Assembly: GCF_002043005.1 (NCBI RefSeq)
Contig: NZ_CP020330.1
Coordinates: 4,172,001-4,236,000 of the forward strand
Direction: 5' to 3'
DNA: 64,000 nucleotides
From: Martelella mediterranea DSM 17316
Lineage (GTDB): Bacteria > Pseudomonadota > Alphaproteobacteria > Rhizobiales > Rhizobiaceae
Each line of letters opens with the position of its first letter. Position 1 is the stretch's first letter. A program made the translations under genes and the position numbers. Shown piece by piece: positions 15,482 through 26,004 of this stretch. The notes beneath the pieces are model-generated. The model was not told where the DNA came from. It saw only the letters and a program-made list of their open reading frames with translations, and searched no databases.

Positions 15482-16423
15482 TCAGAGCCGCGCCAGCCGC
15501 TCCGTCAGAAGCGCGAAGAAGCCATCGGCATCGGCCTTGCCGATGACGAGCGCATTGGGCTTGCGGTCGGTGACGCGCCACCAGTCGATGACGGTCGCGC
15601 CCAAAGTCAGCGGCGATTGCGTCTCGATCTCGACATTGCAGTGTCTGCCGGAGAAAAGCTCCGGGCGGATGAGATAGGCGGTCACCGCCGGGTCATGCAG
15701 AGGCCCGCCATCGGAGCCGTATTTCTCGACATCGAAGCGCTCATAAAAGCGCAGCATCGCGGCCATGGCCTTCGCCGCCGGACGCCCGATCGCATCAATG
15801 CGATCGACCCGCTCCTTGAGGCAGAGCAGCTGATGGGTCACGTCGAGCGGCATCATCACGATCGGAATGCCCGAGCGGAACACGATATCGGCGGCTTCCG
15901 GATCGACATAGATGTTGAATTCGGCGGACGGGGTGATGTTGCCGCCCTCGAAATAGCCGCCGCCCATCATCACGATTTCCTGGACCCGGTCCACGATATC
16001 CGGCGCCTTTTCAAACGCCGTCGCGACATTGGTGAGCGCGCCGAGCGTGCAGAGCGTGACCGTCTTTTCAGGCTCAGTGCGCAGCGTCTCGATGATGAAA
16101 TCGACGGCATGCTGCTTCTGGAGCGGCATGGTCGGCTCGTCGAGCTCCGTGCCATCGAGCCCGGTCGAGCCGTGCACATGTTCCGCCGTGACCAGCGGAC
16201 GGCGCATAGGCTTGTCGCAGCCGGCGAAGACCCTGATATCCGGACGCCCGGAAAGCTCGCAGACGATGCGGGCATTGCGCTCGGTTCTGGCAAGCGGCAC
16301 ATTGCCGGCCACGGCCGTGATGCCGAGCACCTCGATCTCCTCGGCGCTTCCAAGCGCGAGCATGATCGCGGCCGCGTCGTCCTGGCCGGGATCGGTATCG
16401 ATTATGATTTTCCGTGGGCTCAT
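15482..16423 (-). CDS. Nucleoside hydrolase (IunH/RihA family)
   Basis: A 313-residue nucleoside N-ribohydrolase that splits nucleosides into base and ribose. The calcium-binding DTDPGQDDAAA motif is at 9-19, and the late catalytic region is GPLHDPAVTAYLI near 245. Base preference (pyrimidine or purine) cannot be read with confidence. It is divergent from the Hsp20 gene with 107 bp between starts. No transporter neighbours are present, unlike many nucleoside salvage clusters. Confidence 0.92.
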   Translation of the reverse strand: MSPRKIIIDTDPGQDDAAAIMLALGSAEEIEVLGITAVAGNVPLARTERNARIVCELSGRPDIRVFAGCDKPMRRPLVTAEHVHGSTGLDGTELDEPTMPLQKQHAVDFIIETLRTEPEKTVTLCTLGALTNVATAFEKAPDIVDRVQEIVMMGGGYFEGGNITPSAEFNIYVDPEAADIVFRSGIPIVMMPLDVTHQLLCLKERVDRIDAIGRPAAKAMAAMLRFYERFDVEKYGSDGGPLHDPAVTAYLIRPELFSGRHCNVEIETQSPLTLGATVIDWWRVTDRKPNALVIGKADADGFFALLTERLARL

Positions 16424-16530
16424 TATATAAATCCGAATTGAACAGGCAGGCGCTGTGAATGGACACTCGCTCGCGGATTGTCAAGGCGAACCGCGCTTGG
16501 CAAACTGCAAGGCAAAAGACGGAAACGACC

Positions 16531-16935
16531 ATGCCCAGAATTGACCTCAGATTCGACCCAAGGTTCGCCGAAAGGCAGGATAGCTCGAACGCGGTAAAAG
16601 GCGCATCCGGATACCCGCCCTTCGACGTCGCCTGGTTTCCCGGCGGGAAGGAGCCTGGTTTTCTGCGCCTCACGCTCGCCGTTGCCGGTTTCGCCGCGAG
16701 CGAGCTCGACGTCGTGATCGAGGGTTCGGTGCTCATCGTCAGCGGCAAGGCGGAGGAGCGCGATGAGGGCGAATATCTGTTTCGCGGCATCGCCGGCCGC
16801 CAGTTCCGCCGCCAGTTCGCGCTTGCCGACGGCATGGAGGTGATCCGCGCAAGCCTGGAGCGCGGATTATTGTCGATCGACCTCGCGCAACATCCTCAGG
16901 AGGTACGAAAAATTAAGATTTCCGTTTCACAATAG
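16531..16935 (+). CDS. Small heat-shock protein, Hsp20 family
   Basis: A 134-residue small heat-shock chaperone. The alpha-crystallin domain covers about 30-125: FDVAWFPGGKEPGFLRLTLA, then VIEGSVLIVSGKAE, and the LERGLLSIDL end strand (A-x-L-x-x-G-L-L). It holds unfolding proteins for refolding by DnaK. The ATG at 16531 follows GGAAA; the ATG at 16459 adds 24 residues outside the family. A DUF1150 gene follows 78 bp on, a pairing common in Rhizobiales. Confidence 0.9.
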   Translation: MPRIDLRFDPRFAERQDSSNAVKGASGYPPFDVAWFPGGKEPGFLRLTLAVAGFAASELDVVIEGSVLIVSGKAEERDEGEYLFRGIAGRQFRRQFALADGMEVIRASLERGLLSIDLAQHPQEVRKIKISVSQ

Positions 16936-17013
16936 GCTCGTAAAAACAAAGGGCTCCCGACCTTTCCGGACGGTTTGCCTGAATGTCTCAGGTCTTTTGC
17001 AGGAAATCGCTTC

Positions 17014-17265
17014 ATGAAAATCCCGGGTGCGGAACAATCCCTCGAAAGTCTCGCGGAATTCGGTACGGGGCATCTCGGCTATTTTCGAGAGTTCGAGCGG
17101 ACCGAGGCGTTGCGCCATTTCCCGGATGCCGCCAACCTCAAGTCCGCCGACAAGCTTTGGGCCCTTTTCAGCGCGGACGGCGCGCTGCTGCTTCTGACCG
17201 AAAACCGCACCAGCGTGTTCTTCAAGGCGATGGAAGACGACCTGAAGACGGTCACGCTGCACTGA
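17014..17265 (+). CDS. DUF1150 family protein
   Basis: An 83-residue acidic protein of the alphaproteobacterial DUF1150 family (ALRHFPDAANLKSADKLWAL core, then LFSADGALLLLTENR). Function is unknown. The start at 17014 has AGGAA ahead of it; an ATG at 16975 is in frame but without family homology. Members of this family typically lie next to small heat-shock protein genes, as here, which hints at a proteostasis role. The stop is 16 bp from the convergent trmB stop. Confidence 0.85.
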   Translation: MKIPGAEQSLESLAEFGTGHLGYFREFERTEALRHFPDAANLKSADKLWALFSADGALLLLTENRTSVFFKAMEDDLKTVTLH

Positions 17266-17281
17266 GCCGGTAACCTGGCTC

Positions 17282-17989
17282 TCAAAGCCTTTTGAACGTC
17301 AGATAGGCGCTGCCGCGCCCTTCCCGCTTCGCCTTGTCCTCATAGCGCGTTCCCGGCCAGTTGTCGTAGGGCGTCAGCCAGTCGGCAGCCCCGCGCGCCT
17401 GCCATTCAAAACCGCCATGCCGCCGGCAATGCAGCAGCGTCCAGTTGATGTAGCTGTCGATATCGGAGGCGAAGCAGAACGTCGCGCCCGGCTTCAGCAC
17501 CCGGTGGAACCGCTCAAGATTCGGCTGCGAGACGAAGCGGCGCTTCCAGTGTTTCTTCTTCGGCCACGGGTCCGGATAGAGCAGGTCGATCTGGTCGATC
17601 GAGGCATCCGGCAGCCAATCCAGAATATCGACGGCGTCATCGTCGTAGAGCCTGAGATTGCCGGGCGTGCGTTCCTCCACCCGGCCAAGCAGCTTGGCCA
17701 TGGAATTGACGAAGGGCTCGACGCCGATGAAGCCGGTCTTCGGGTTTTCCTCGACGCGGTGGAACAGATGCTCGCCGCCGCCAAAGCCGATCTCGAGCCG
17801 CACCCGCTCCACCGGCGCCGCGAAAGCCGCGCGGAGGTCGGCGGGCGCAGGTTGGCCGGGATCGATGGCGAGCGTGGGCAAAAGCTCAGCGAGGTTACGC
17901 GCCTGTCGGTCGCGCAGCGGCTTGCCCTTGCGGCGGCCGAAAAACGCCCGCCCGGTTGAATTCTGACTGTCGCCGGTCACCTTACGCAA
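17282..17989 (-). CDS. trmB: tRNA (guanine-N7)-methyltransferase
   Basis: A 235-residue class I methyltransferase that forms m7G46 in the tRNA variable loop. SAM-binding motif [13 protein letters not shown] near 65-77 and the family signature [15 protein letters not shown] near 135-150. The start is a TTG directly after the metK TGA (17990-17992), with GAAAGG ahead; a GTG three codons later is too close to its AAGG. Immediate coupling to metK, which supplies its cofactor SAM, is notable. Confidence 0.9.
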   Translation of the reverse strand: MRKVTGDSQNSTGRAFFGRRKGKPLRDRQARNLAELLPTLAIDPGQPAPADLRAAFAAPVERVRLEIGFGGGEHLFHRVEENPKTGFIGVEPFVNSMAKLLGRVEERTPGNLRLYDDDAVDILDWLPDASIDQIDLLYPDPWPKKKHWKRRFVSQPNLERFHRVLKPGATFCFASDIDSYINWTLLHCRRHGGFEWQARGAADWLTPYDNWPGTRYEDKAKREGRGSAYLTFKRL

Positions 17990-19228
17990 TCAGCCTTTCA
18001 AAGCCAGTTTCAGCGGCTTCACCAGATCGAGCCGTTCCCAGGAGAACGACCCGTCGCGCCCGGCCTTGCGGCCGAAATGGCCGTAGGCAGCGGTCTTGGC
18101 ATAGATCGGCTTGTTGAGATCGAGATGGCGGCGAATGCCGGAGGGCGACAGATCCATCACGGCGCGGATCGCCTTTTCGACCTCTTCCTCGGTCACCTTG
18201 CCGGTCCCATGCAGATCGACATAGACGGCCAGCGGCTGGGCGACGCCGATCGCATAGGCAAGCTGGATGGTGCATTTTTCGGCAAGGTTGGCCGCGACCA
18301 CGTTCTTCGCGAGATACCGCGCTGCATAGGCCGCCGAGCGGTCGACCTTGGTGGTGTCCTTGCCCGAAAACGCGCCGCCGCCATGGGGGGCCGCGCCGCC
18401 ATAGGTGTCGACGATGATCTTGCGGCCGGTAAGGCCAGCGTCGCCATCCGGCCCGCCGATGACGAACTTGCCGGTGGGGTTGATGTACCACACGCAATCA
18501 TCGGCAATCGGCAGTTCGCCGAGCGCTTCGCGGATATAGGGCTCGACCACGCTGCGGACCTTTTGCGAATCCCAGCTTTCGTCGAAATGCTGGGTCGACA
18601 GCACGATCGAGGTCACGGCCGCGGGCTTGCCGTCCTTGTAATGCACCGTGACCTGGCTCTTGGCGTCGGGCCCGAGCTTTGCCACCTCGCCCTCGCCGCC
18701 CTTGCGGGCTTCCGACAGGGTCTGGAGAATACGGTGGGCGTAGTAGATCGGGGCCGGCATCAGTTCTGGGGTTTCGCGGCAAGCGAAGCCGAACATGATG
18801 CCCTGGTCGCCGGCGCCCTCGTCGCCCTGCCGGTCGGCGGCGCTGTCGACGCCCTGGGCGATATGGGCGGACTGGGCATGCAGCAGCACATCGATGCGCG
18901 CGGTCTTCCAGTGGAAGCCGTCCTGCTCGTAGCCGATATTGCGGATGGCGCGGCGCGCGGCCGACTTGAACCGCGAGGGATTGACGATCTCGTTGCCGTT
19001 CTTGTCCAGCTTCATCAGGCTCGGCGGCAGACGGACCTCGCCGGCGATGACGACGCGGTTCGTGGTGGCCAGCGTTTCGCAGGCGACGCGCACCGACCAC
19101 GGATCAACGCCGGTCTTCACGGCCTCGCGATAGACGAGGTCGACAATTTCGTCGGAAATTCTGTCGCAGACCTTGTCCGGATGGCCTTCTGAAACGGATT
19201 CGGAAGTGAAAAGATAGTTGGCGCGCAT
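17990..19228 (-). CDS. metK: S-adenosylmethionine synthetase
   Basis: A 412-residue enzyme that makes S-adenosylmethionine from ATP and methionine. N-terminal [13 protein letters not shown] near 9-21, the central [12 protein letters not shown] hexapeptide region and the phosphate-binding [15 protein letters not shown]. The start at 19228 has GGGGAA in front. It is followed without a gap by trmB. A strong inverted-repeat structure lies 108-168 bp upstream, in what may be its leader RNA. Confidence 0.95.
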   Translation of the reverse strand: MRANYLFTSESVSEGHPDKVCDRISDEIVDLVYREAVKTGVDPWSVRVACETLATTNRVVIAGEVRLPPSLMKLDKNGNEIVNPSRFKSAARRAIRNIGYEQDGFHWKTARIDVLLHAQSAHIAQGVDSAADRQGDEGAGDQGIMFGFACRETPELMPAPIYYAHRILQTLSEARKGGEGEVAKLGPDAKSQVTVHYKDGKPAAVTSIVLSTQHFDESWDSQKVRSVVEPYIREALGELPIADDCVWYINPTGKFVIGGPDGDAGLTGRKIIVDTYGGAAPHGGGAFSGKDTTKVDRSAAYAARYLAKNVVAANLAEKCTIQLAYAIGVAQPLAVYVDLHGTGKVTEEEVEKAIRAVMDLSPSGIRRHLDLNKPIYAKTAAYGHFGRKAGRDGSFSWERLDLVKPLKLALKG

Positions 19229-19335
19229 CGGGATTCCCCACATAGAAATTGGCCCGATTTTGATAAACGCTTCGCGTGGCTATGACAAGCGCACAACGAT
19301 ATCAGTATATCTTTATGTCCCCGAAACCCAGGTGG

Positions 19336-19396
19336 ATTTTGACGCATGCCTTGACCCGAGGAGAGCAGAGCGCTCTCCCCCACAATGCGTCAAAAT
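19336..19396 (-). promoter_or_regulatory. Strong two-stem structure between praR and metK, possible cis-regulatory RNA
   Basis: ATTTTGACGCAT (19336-19347) and ATGCGTCAAAAT (19385-19396) are perfect 12-bp inverted arms. Nested inside are GGAGAGC (19360-19366) and GCTCTCC (19372-19378). The outer stem can be extended with CCACC/GGTG pairs across one bulge. No T tract follows on either strand, so it is not a plain terminator. It lies 12 bp past the praR stop and 108 bp before the metK start. Confidence 0.5.
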
Positions 19397-19408
19397 CACC
19401 CTGTTACC

Positions 19409-19822
19409 TCATTCCGCTTCAGCCGCCAGTGACTTGACCAGATCCACAAGCCTGCGCCGCACTTTGGCGTCGTTGATCTTCACAAAGGCCCGGTTCAGCT
19501 GAAGCCCTTCCGAAGACGAGAGAAAATCGATCACATAGCTCGAGCTCGAAGCCTCCGCCATTCCCGCGGCGCCAATGCCCTGTTCGCCGGGTGCGTCCTC
19601 GAAAAAGAATGAAACCGGGACATTGAGAATGGTCGAGATGTTCTGCAATCGGCTGGCGCCAACGCGATTGGTGCCCTTTTCGTATTTCTGAATCTGTTGA
19701 AAGGTGATGCCAAGGCTCTCGCCGAGTTTCTCCTGGCTCATTCCTAACATTGTCCGGCGCAACCTGATCCGACTCCCGACGTGCACGTCAATGGGGTTCG
19801 GCTTCTTCTTGTTTTCTGTCAT
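19409..19822 (-). CDS. praR: Xre-family regulator PraR/PhrR
   Basis: A 137-residue regulator with a Cro/C1-type helix-turn-helix at about 12-68 (VGSRIRLRRTMLGMSQEKLG, then GITFQQIQKYEKGTNRV) and a C-terminal rhizobial tail. The position directly between lnt (called actA in Sinorhizobium) and metK matches phrR of Sinorhizobium and praR of R. leguminosarum, which affect acid response, biofilm and quorum-sensing genes. The ATG at 19822 is preferred over 19864. A 243-bp AT-rich region lies upstream, with GCGGTCA repeated near 19929 and 19956, perhaps an autoregulatory region. Confidence 0.85.
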   Translation of the reverse strand: MTENKKKPNPIDVHVGSRIRLRRTMLGMSQEKLGESLGITFQQIQKYEKGTNRVGASRLQNISTILNVPVSFFFEDAPGEQGIGAAGMAEASSSSYVIDFLSSSEGLQLNRAFVKINDAKVRRRLVDLVKSLAAEAE

Positions 19823-20065
19823 TGTTCGTCCTGTTTTTTTAACCTGACATAAAGGCCCCGTCACTGTGCCGGAGAGCTATGCAACCCATCGATTAAGCGA
19901 CCAAAAAGCCATAGTTGAGTGCCAAGTGCGGTCACTATGCAATTTTGGAGTAAAGCGGTCAATTCTGCGCGAAATATAAAACCATGAGATGAGTAAAGAT
20001 TTGCTAATTCAGCATATAGTGTGGCAATTTAAGGACACGCAGGACCGCGCGCATCTTTTAATTTC

Positions 20066-21532
20066 CTAACGTAAGCTGACCCTACCATCGAGTACGCCAC
20101 GCCGGTCAAATGGCAGCCGGTCGATGATCCGTCCATAGGGATCAACCATCGCGGTTACGCCGTTTTCGCCGACGCGTATCAACGGCTTGCCGGCCTCGAC
20201 CGCCCGCAATCTCGCCTGGGCGAAGTGCTGGAAGGGCCCGGGCGTTCGCCCGAACCAGGCGTCATAGGTAACGTTTACCAGCGCTGACGCACCAGCCGCC
20301 TGCCCCTCCACCAGCCGCGGAAAAACCGCCTCATAGCAGATGAGCGGATAGAGCGCGGCGCCATCCGGGAGCAGCAGCATCTGGCGGTTATCAACAGGAA
20401 CATAGCTGCCCGGCAAGGTCGTCAGCGCATCGAGCCCGATCGCGCGGAAGAAATCCTCGAACGGCAGATACTCGCCAAAGGGCACGAGATGGGTCTTGCC
20501 GGAAACGGAAACGGTTCTCCCGGCGTCATCCAGCACATAGACCGCGTTGTAGAATTCGGGCCAGCCATCGGGTTTGCGCCCGGCGAAGCTTGCCGCGCCG
20601 AACACAAGTGTCTGCCCCGGCTTGAGCATCTCGCCGATCGCGGTGCGGGCATCGGGCCGCGCTTCGATCGTGAAGGGAAGAACGCTTTCCGGCCAGATGA
20701 TGATATCGGGGCTCTTTCCGTCATATCCGGCGGGATCGGAAGAAAGCTCCAGCAGCGTGGCGAACACCCGCTCGCGGCCTTCCTCGGTACGCCAGTCGGC
20801 CTCTTCGAAAGCCGGCTGAACCAGCCGAAGCCCTACCTCGCGCCCGTCGGCAGGCTGCACGTTTGCGAGCCGATGCCAGCCGTAGCCGATATCGACGGCC
20901 ACGAAAACGAGGGCAAGCGTCAATCCGATACGTCGGCCGGATCGCGCGGCAAGAAGCGCGGGGCTTGCGAAGACATAGACGGCAAAGCCGCCCATCACAT
21001 AGAGCCCGGTCAACCGGATCGCCTGCATGAACAGCGGCGTCGGCATCGCGGTATAGGCGATCGCGTTCCAGGGAAAGCCGGTGGCGAGATGCCCGCGCAG
21101 CCACTCCGCCGCGACCATCGCCACGCCGAGCGCGATCAGGCGCACCGGCCCCGGCCGCCAGAAAGAGGCCGCCAGCGCGCCCGCCAGTCCGTAAAACAGC
21201 GCAAGTCCGGCCGGAAAGCCAAGAACGGCAAGCGGCAGCGCCCAATACGCGCCATCCTTCCAGATCGCGACGCCAAGCCACCACAGGCCGAAAACGAAAT
21301 AGCCAAAGCCGAACCACCAGCCGACCGCGAAGCCGGCCCTGAGGCGCGGCCTCAGCGCCTTGCCCGAAAGCGCACCGTCCATGACCATGACCATGAGCGG
21401 CAGGGCGATGAACATCACGGGCGTCAGCCCGAAAGGCGCCAGCGCAAAGGTTGCGACCGCGCCGGCGGCAAACAGCATCCGCCGCCGCGGCCAGCCCGTC
21501 AGATTTGCCAGATAGGCCGAAAGCCGTTGCAA
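20066..21532 (-). CDS. lnt: Apolipoprotein N-acyltransferase
   Basis: A 488-residue inner-membrane enzyme that adds the third acyl chain to lipoproteins after LspA. About six to seven N-terminal membrane helices (17-220) are followed by a nitrilase-fold domain. The catalytic triad is E282 (WPESVLPF), K346 (SGKTHLVPFGEYLPF) and C399 (PLICYEAVFP). The start is a TTG at 21532; it gives the family's usual N terminus before the first helix, but the ribosome site is weak. 32 bp downstream of corC. Its S. meliloti orthologue, actA, is needed for acid tolerance. Confidence 0.92.
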   Translation of the reverse strand: MQRLSAYLANLTGWPRRRMLFAAGAVATFALAPFGLTPVMFIALPLMVMVMDGALSGKALRPRLRAGFAVGWWFGFGYFVFGLWWLGVAIWKDGAYWALPLAVLGFPAGLALFYGLAGALAASFWRPGPVRLIALGVAMVAAEWLRGHLATGFPWNAIAYTAMPTPLFMQAIRLTGLYVMGGFAVYVFASPALLAARSGRRIGLTLALVFVAVDIGYGWHRLANVQPADGREVGLRLVQPAFEEADWRTEEGRERVFATLLELSSDPAGYDGKSPDIIIWPESVLPFTIEARPDARTAIGEMLKPGQTLVFGAASFAGRKPDGWPEFYNAVYVLDDAGRTVSVSGKTHLVPFGEYLPFEDFFRAIGLDALTTLPGSYVPVDNRQMLLLPDGAALYPLICYEAVFPRLVEGQAAGASALVNVTYDAWFGRTPGPFQHFAQARLRAVEAGKPLIRVGENGVTAMVDPYGRIIDRLPFDRRGVLDGRVSLR

Positions 21533-21564
21533 AGGCGCAGTCCCTTCCGGCGGGTCAGCGCCGC

Positions 21565-22773
21565 CTATCGCTCGTCATGCGTTTCGCTGTCGATGTCCTC
21601 GTCATAGGAAGCATCATGCTCCTCATGCCGGGCGGCATCGCGGCTTTCATCCTGGCTCTCCGCGCGGGCGACGGAACGGCGGCGCGCCGGGCCGCGCTTG
21701 CGCAAAATCCTGACGCGGCGGATGCGGCGCGGATCGGCATCGAGAATGTGAACCTCGAAGCCCGAAAGCTGGATCACCTCGCCGCGCGCCGGAATGCGGC
21801 CGATGGTCGAGAAGATCAGCCCGCCCAGCGTATCGACATCCTCGGCATGCTCGCCGATCTCGAAATCGGGACCGATCGCCTCGGCGATATCCTCAAGCTC
21901 GACGCGCGCATCGGCGAGATAAACATCGTCGGAGACGCGCGTGAACATCGCTTCCTCGGAATCATGCTCGTCGTCGATCTCGCCGATCACCATTTCGACG
22001 ATATCCTCATGCGATACCAGCCCGTCGGTCCCGCCATATTCATCGATCACCAGCGCCATCTGGGTGCGGCCCGCCTGCATGCGCTGCAACAGGTCGGAGG
22101 CAAGCATGGAGGGCGGCACGAACAGCACCGGCCGGATCAACCCGGCTTCGAGGATGGTTCTGTCGAGATTGACCTTGCCGAGATCGAAAGTGTTCTGGGC
22201 GGGCTTGGTCTGGCGCTCCGTCGGCTTGACTTCGCTTGCCTTCAGCGATCCGTTCTTGGCGGCCTCGCGGGCATTGGCCGGGCGACCGCGCCGGCGACCG
22301 CGCGCCTGCTTGGAAAGATAGGCCAACAAATCGCGTATATGGACCATGCCGCGCGGATCATCCAACGTTTCGCAGAACACCGGCATGCGCGAATGGCCGC
22401 AATTCTCAAACACCAGCAGCAGCTCGCCGATCGTCATCGACTGGTCCACCGCGTCGATATCGGCGCGCGGCACCATCACATCCTCGACCCGCACCTCGCG
22501 GAAGGACAGGATGTTGTTGAGCATCGCCCGCTCTTCGGGCGAGAAGTCGTTGTCGCTGGAATTGTTGGGGGAAAGCGCATCCTCAAGGTCTTCGCGCAGG
22601 CGCGAGGAACCGTGCCCGTTGCGCTTGAAGTACAGGAGAAGGCCCTTGAGGGGCGAGGCTGACGATTTCTGAGTATTTCTGCCCGTCTCCGGACTGTTAG
22701 GCTCGTCGAGCTCGGATCCGTCGTCGGAATCCTGACCGCTGTCACCGAGCGGTACAATCTGTTGCTGGTTCAT
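21565..22773 (-). CDS. CBS-pair CorC/TlyC-type transporter-associated protein
   Basis: A 402-residue cytosolic protein: two CBS domains (about 95-215, starting VEDVMVPRADIDAVD, and 215-285) and a CorC_HlyC domain (about 300-385, GGLIFSTIGRIP). This family is linked to magnesium/cobalt efflux or to hemolysin annotation, with true function unresolved in rhizobia. It lacks the DUF21 membrane part. It has a 40-residue arginine-rich basic insert between the CBS repeats and a charged C-terminal tail rich in D, E and H. The start at 22773 follows AAGGAA. It sits in the ybeY-corC-lnt order conserved in many proteobacteria. Confidence 0.88.
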   Translation of the reverse strand: MNQQQIVPLGDSGQDSDDGSELDEPNSPETGRNTQKSSASPLKGLLLYFKRNGHGSSRLREDLEDALSPNNSSDNDFSPEERAMLNNILSFREVRVEDVMVPRADIDAVDQSMTIGELLLVFENCGHSRMPVFCETLDDPRGMVHIRDLLAYLSKQARGRRRGRPANAREAAKNGSLKASEVKPTERQTKPAQNTFDLGKVNLDRTILEAGLIRPVLFVPPSMLASDLLQRMQAGRTQMALVIDEYGGTDGLVSHEDIVEMVIGEIDDEHDSEEAMFTRVSDDVYLADARVELEDIAEAIGPDFEIGEHAEDVDTLGGLIFSTIGRIPARGEVIQLSGFEVHILDADPRRIRRVRILRKRGPARRRSVARAESQDESRDAARHEEHDASYDEDIDSETHDER

Positions 22774-22786
22774 CGTTCCTTAGGCG

Positions 22787-23293
22787 TTAGAGAGGGTCGC
22801 TGCCCTGATAGGGATCAGATAGGCCAAGTGTGGCCAAAATGCGAGTCTCGAGACGCTCCATAACCTCCGCATCGTCGTTTTCAATGTGATCATACCCCAA
22901 AAGATGCAGAAATCCATGCACCAGAAGGTGGGTAAGATGATCGTCGAAGCTCTTTTCGAGCTCCCCGGCCTCGCGCGCCACGGTTTCCCGGGCAATCACG
23001 ATATCGCCGAGCATCGGCCCCGGCATCGCGCCGGGCGTGACCGGAAAAGCGGGGAAGGACAGCACATTGGTGGGCTTGTCCTTGTCGCGCCACTCCGCAT
23101 TGATCTCCCGTATCGCTTCATCGTCGGTGAACACCAGCGACAATTCGACGGGCTGGGCGGGAAACGGCTGCCCCTCCTCCTTTTCCAGAAAGAGCGCCGC
23201 AACCCGGATCACGTCGGAAACCAGCGCTTCCAGTTGCGTCTCGTCGGGCCAGCCCTCGGCCTCCCGGCTCACCTGAAAATCGAATGCGGCCAT
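22787..23293 (-). CDS. ybeY: Endoribonuclease YbeY
   Basis: A 168-residue single-strand-specific metallo-endoribonuclease acting in 16S rRNA 3' end maturation and 70S quality control. The zinc site [11 protein letters not shown] has H126, H130 and H136. The ATG at 23293 is one base after the phoH stop (23295-23297); a 48-residue extension into phoH is an artefact. Operon phoH-ybeY-corC-lnt on the minus strand. Confidence 0.94.
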   Translation of the reverse strand: MAAFDFQVSREAEGWPDETQLEALVSDVIRVAALFLEKEEGQPFPAQPVELSLVFTDDEAIREINAEWRDKDKPTNVLSFPAFPVTPGAMPGPMLGDIVIARETVAREAGELEKSFDDHLTHLLVHGFLHLLGYDHIENDDAEVMERLETRILATLGLSDPYQGSDPL

Positions 23294-23294
23294 A

Positions 23295-24341
23295 TCAGCC
23301 GGCGCCGCCTTCATTCGTCTCGGGCGTGCGTCCCCTGCCCTCATAGGCCGCGACGATGCGCGCCACCAGCGGATGGCGCACGACATCCTTGTCGGTAAAG
23401 CGCGTGGTCGACACGCCTTCCACGCCCTGAAGCACACCGAGCGCTTCCACGAGGCCGGACTTGACGCCGCGCGGCAGGTCGACCTGGCTCGGATCGCCGG
23501 TGACGATCATGCGCGAATTCTCGCCAAGCCGGGTCAGAAACATCTTCATCTGCATCGAGGTCGTGTTCTGCGCCTCGTCGAGGATCACCGCCGCATTGGT
23601 CAGCGTGCGGCCGCGCATGAAGGCGAGCGGCGCGATCTCGATCACACCCGCCGTCATCGCCCGCTCCACCCGGTCGCCCGGGATCATGTCGTAGAGCGCG
23701 TCATAGAGCGGACGGAGATAGGGATCGACCTTCTCCTTCATGTCGCCCGGCAGGAAGCCGAGCCGTTCGCCGGCCTCGACGGCAGGACGCGACAGGATGA
23801 TCTTCTCGATCGCCCCGCGTTCCAGAAGCTGGGCGGCATAGGCGACGGCGAGATAGGTCTTGCCGGTGCCCGCAGGGCCAACGCCGAACACCAGTTCGTT
23901 GCGCTCCATCGCCCTTATATAGCCATCCTGCGCCGGGGTGCGGGCGGCGATCGACTTCTTGCGCGTCGAAATCTGCGACATCGAAAGCCGCGCCTTGCGC
24001 TCCAGCGTCGGCAGGGTCAACTGGTCGTCGGCCGCCCGCGCCATGCGGATCGCGCCCTCGACATCGGATTTCTCCAGCTGCGCGCCTTTTTGAAGCTGGG
24101 CGTAGAGATAATCCAGCGCGCGGCGCGCCTGATGGGTGGCGAGCGTCGGACCGCTCAACGCCACGGAGTTGCCGCGCGCCACGGCATCGACGCCAAGCTC
24201 CTTCTCCAGCAATTTCAGATGCTCGTCAAACTGACCGAACAATTCACTGGCATAGCGATTGTTCTCAAAGGTGAGCACGAAGTGGCTGGCATCCGGGCCC
24301 GCCGGTTTTCCGTGCGATACAACCATTTCAGTAGCGGTCAA
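23295..24341 (-). CDS. ybeZ: PhoH-like ATPase (YbeZ)
   Basis: A 348-residue PhoH family ATPase with helicase-like P-loop core. Walker A is [11 protein letters not shown] near 155-165 and Walker B is ILDEAQN. PhoH-like proteins often pair with YbeY, as here, and are thought to act with it in RNA processing. I take the TTG at 24341, 9 bp after AGGAG, because the N terminus then aligns with rhizobial relatives; an ATG five codons later has no ribosome site. Confidence 0.9.
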   Translation of the reverse strand: MTATEMVVSHGKPAGPDASHFVLTFENNRYASELFGQFDEHLKLLEKELGVDAVARGNSVALSGPTLATHQARRALDYLYAQLQKGAQLEKSDVEGAIRMARAADDQLTLPTLERKARLSMSQISTRKKSIAARTPAQDGYIRAMERNELVFGVGPAGTGKTYLAVAYAAQLLERGAIEKIILSRPAVEAGERLGFLPGDMKEKVDPYLRPLYDALYDMIPGDRVERAMTAGVIEIAPLAFMRGRTLTNAAVILDEAQNTTSMQMKMFLTRLGENSRMIVTGDPSQVDLPRGVKSGLVEALGVLQGVEGVSTTRFTDKDVVRHPLVARIVAAYEGRGRTPETNEGGAG

Positions 24342-24572
24342 GCGGTTCTGCTCCTCGGTTCAACGCAAAGCGCTCCGCTGTCCGGGTTCAGGCCGGCAGC
24401 GTCCTCTTCGATACGATACATAGGGGATCGTTCAGTCAAAGACAGAAGGAAAACGGCAGAAATGTGAGTCTCTGTTCGCCAATCAAGCTTCATGTGGGAA
24501 GGCTAATCGCGATTCTCGACTTTGTGAAGCGATTTGTATTTCGCCCCGACAAATTCATGGGACTGTCATCAA

Positions 24573-25943
<1,371 letters not shown>

Positions 25944-26004
25944 GCCGGCCTTTTAACGCGCTTTGGCCGCAGAGAAAATGAAAAAAGAGAAAATCAAAAA
26001 ATGG

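Noticed and set aside
19229..19408. Known SAM riboswitch before metK
   Set aside because: A strong structure exists, but I cannot fit it to the SAM-I, SAM-II or SAM/SAH consensus, so I list it only as an undefined element.
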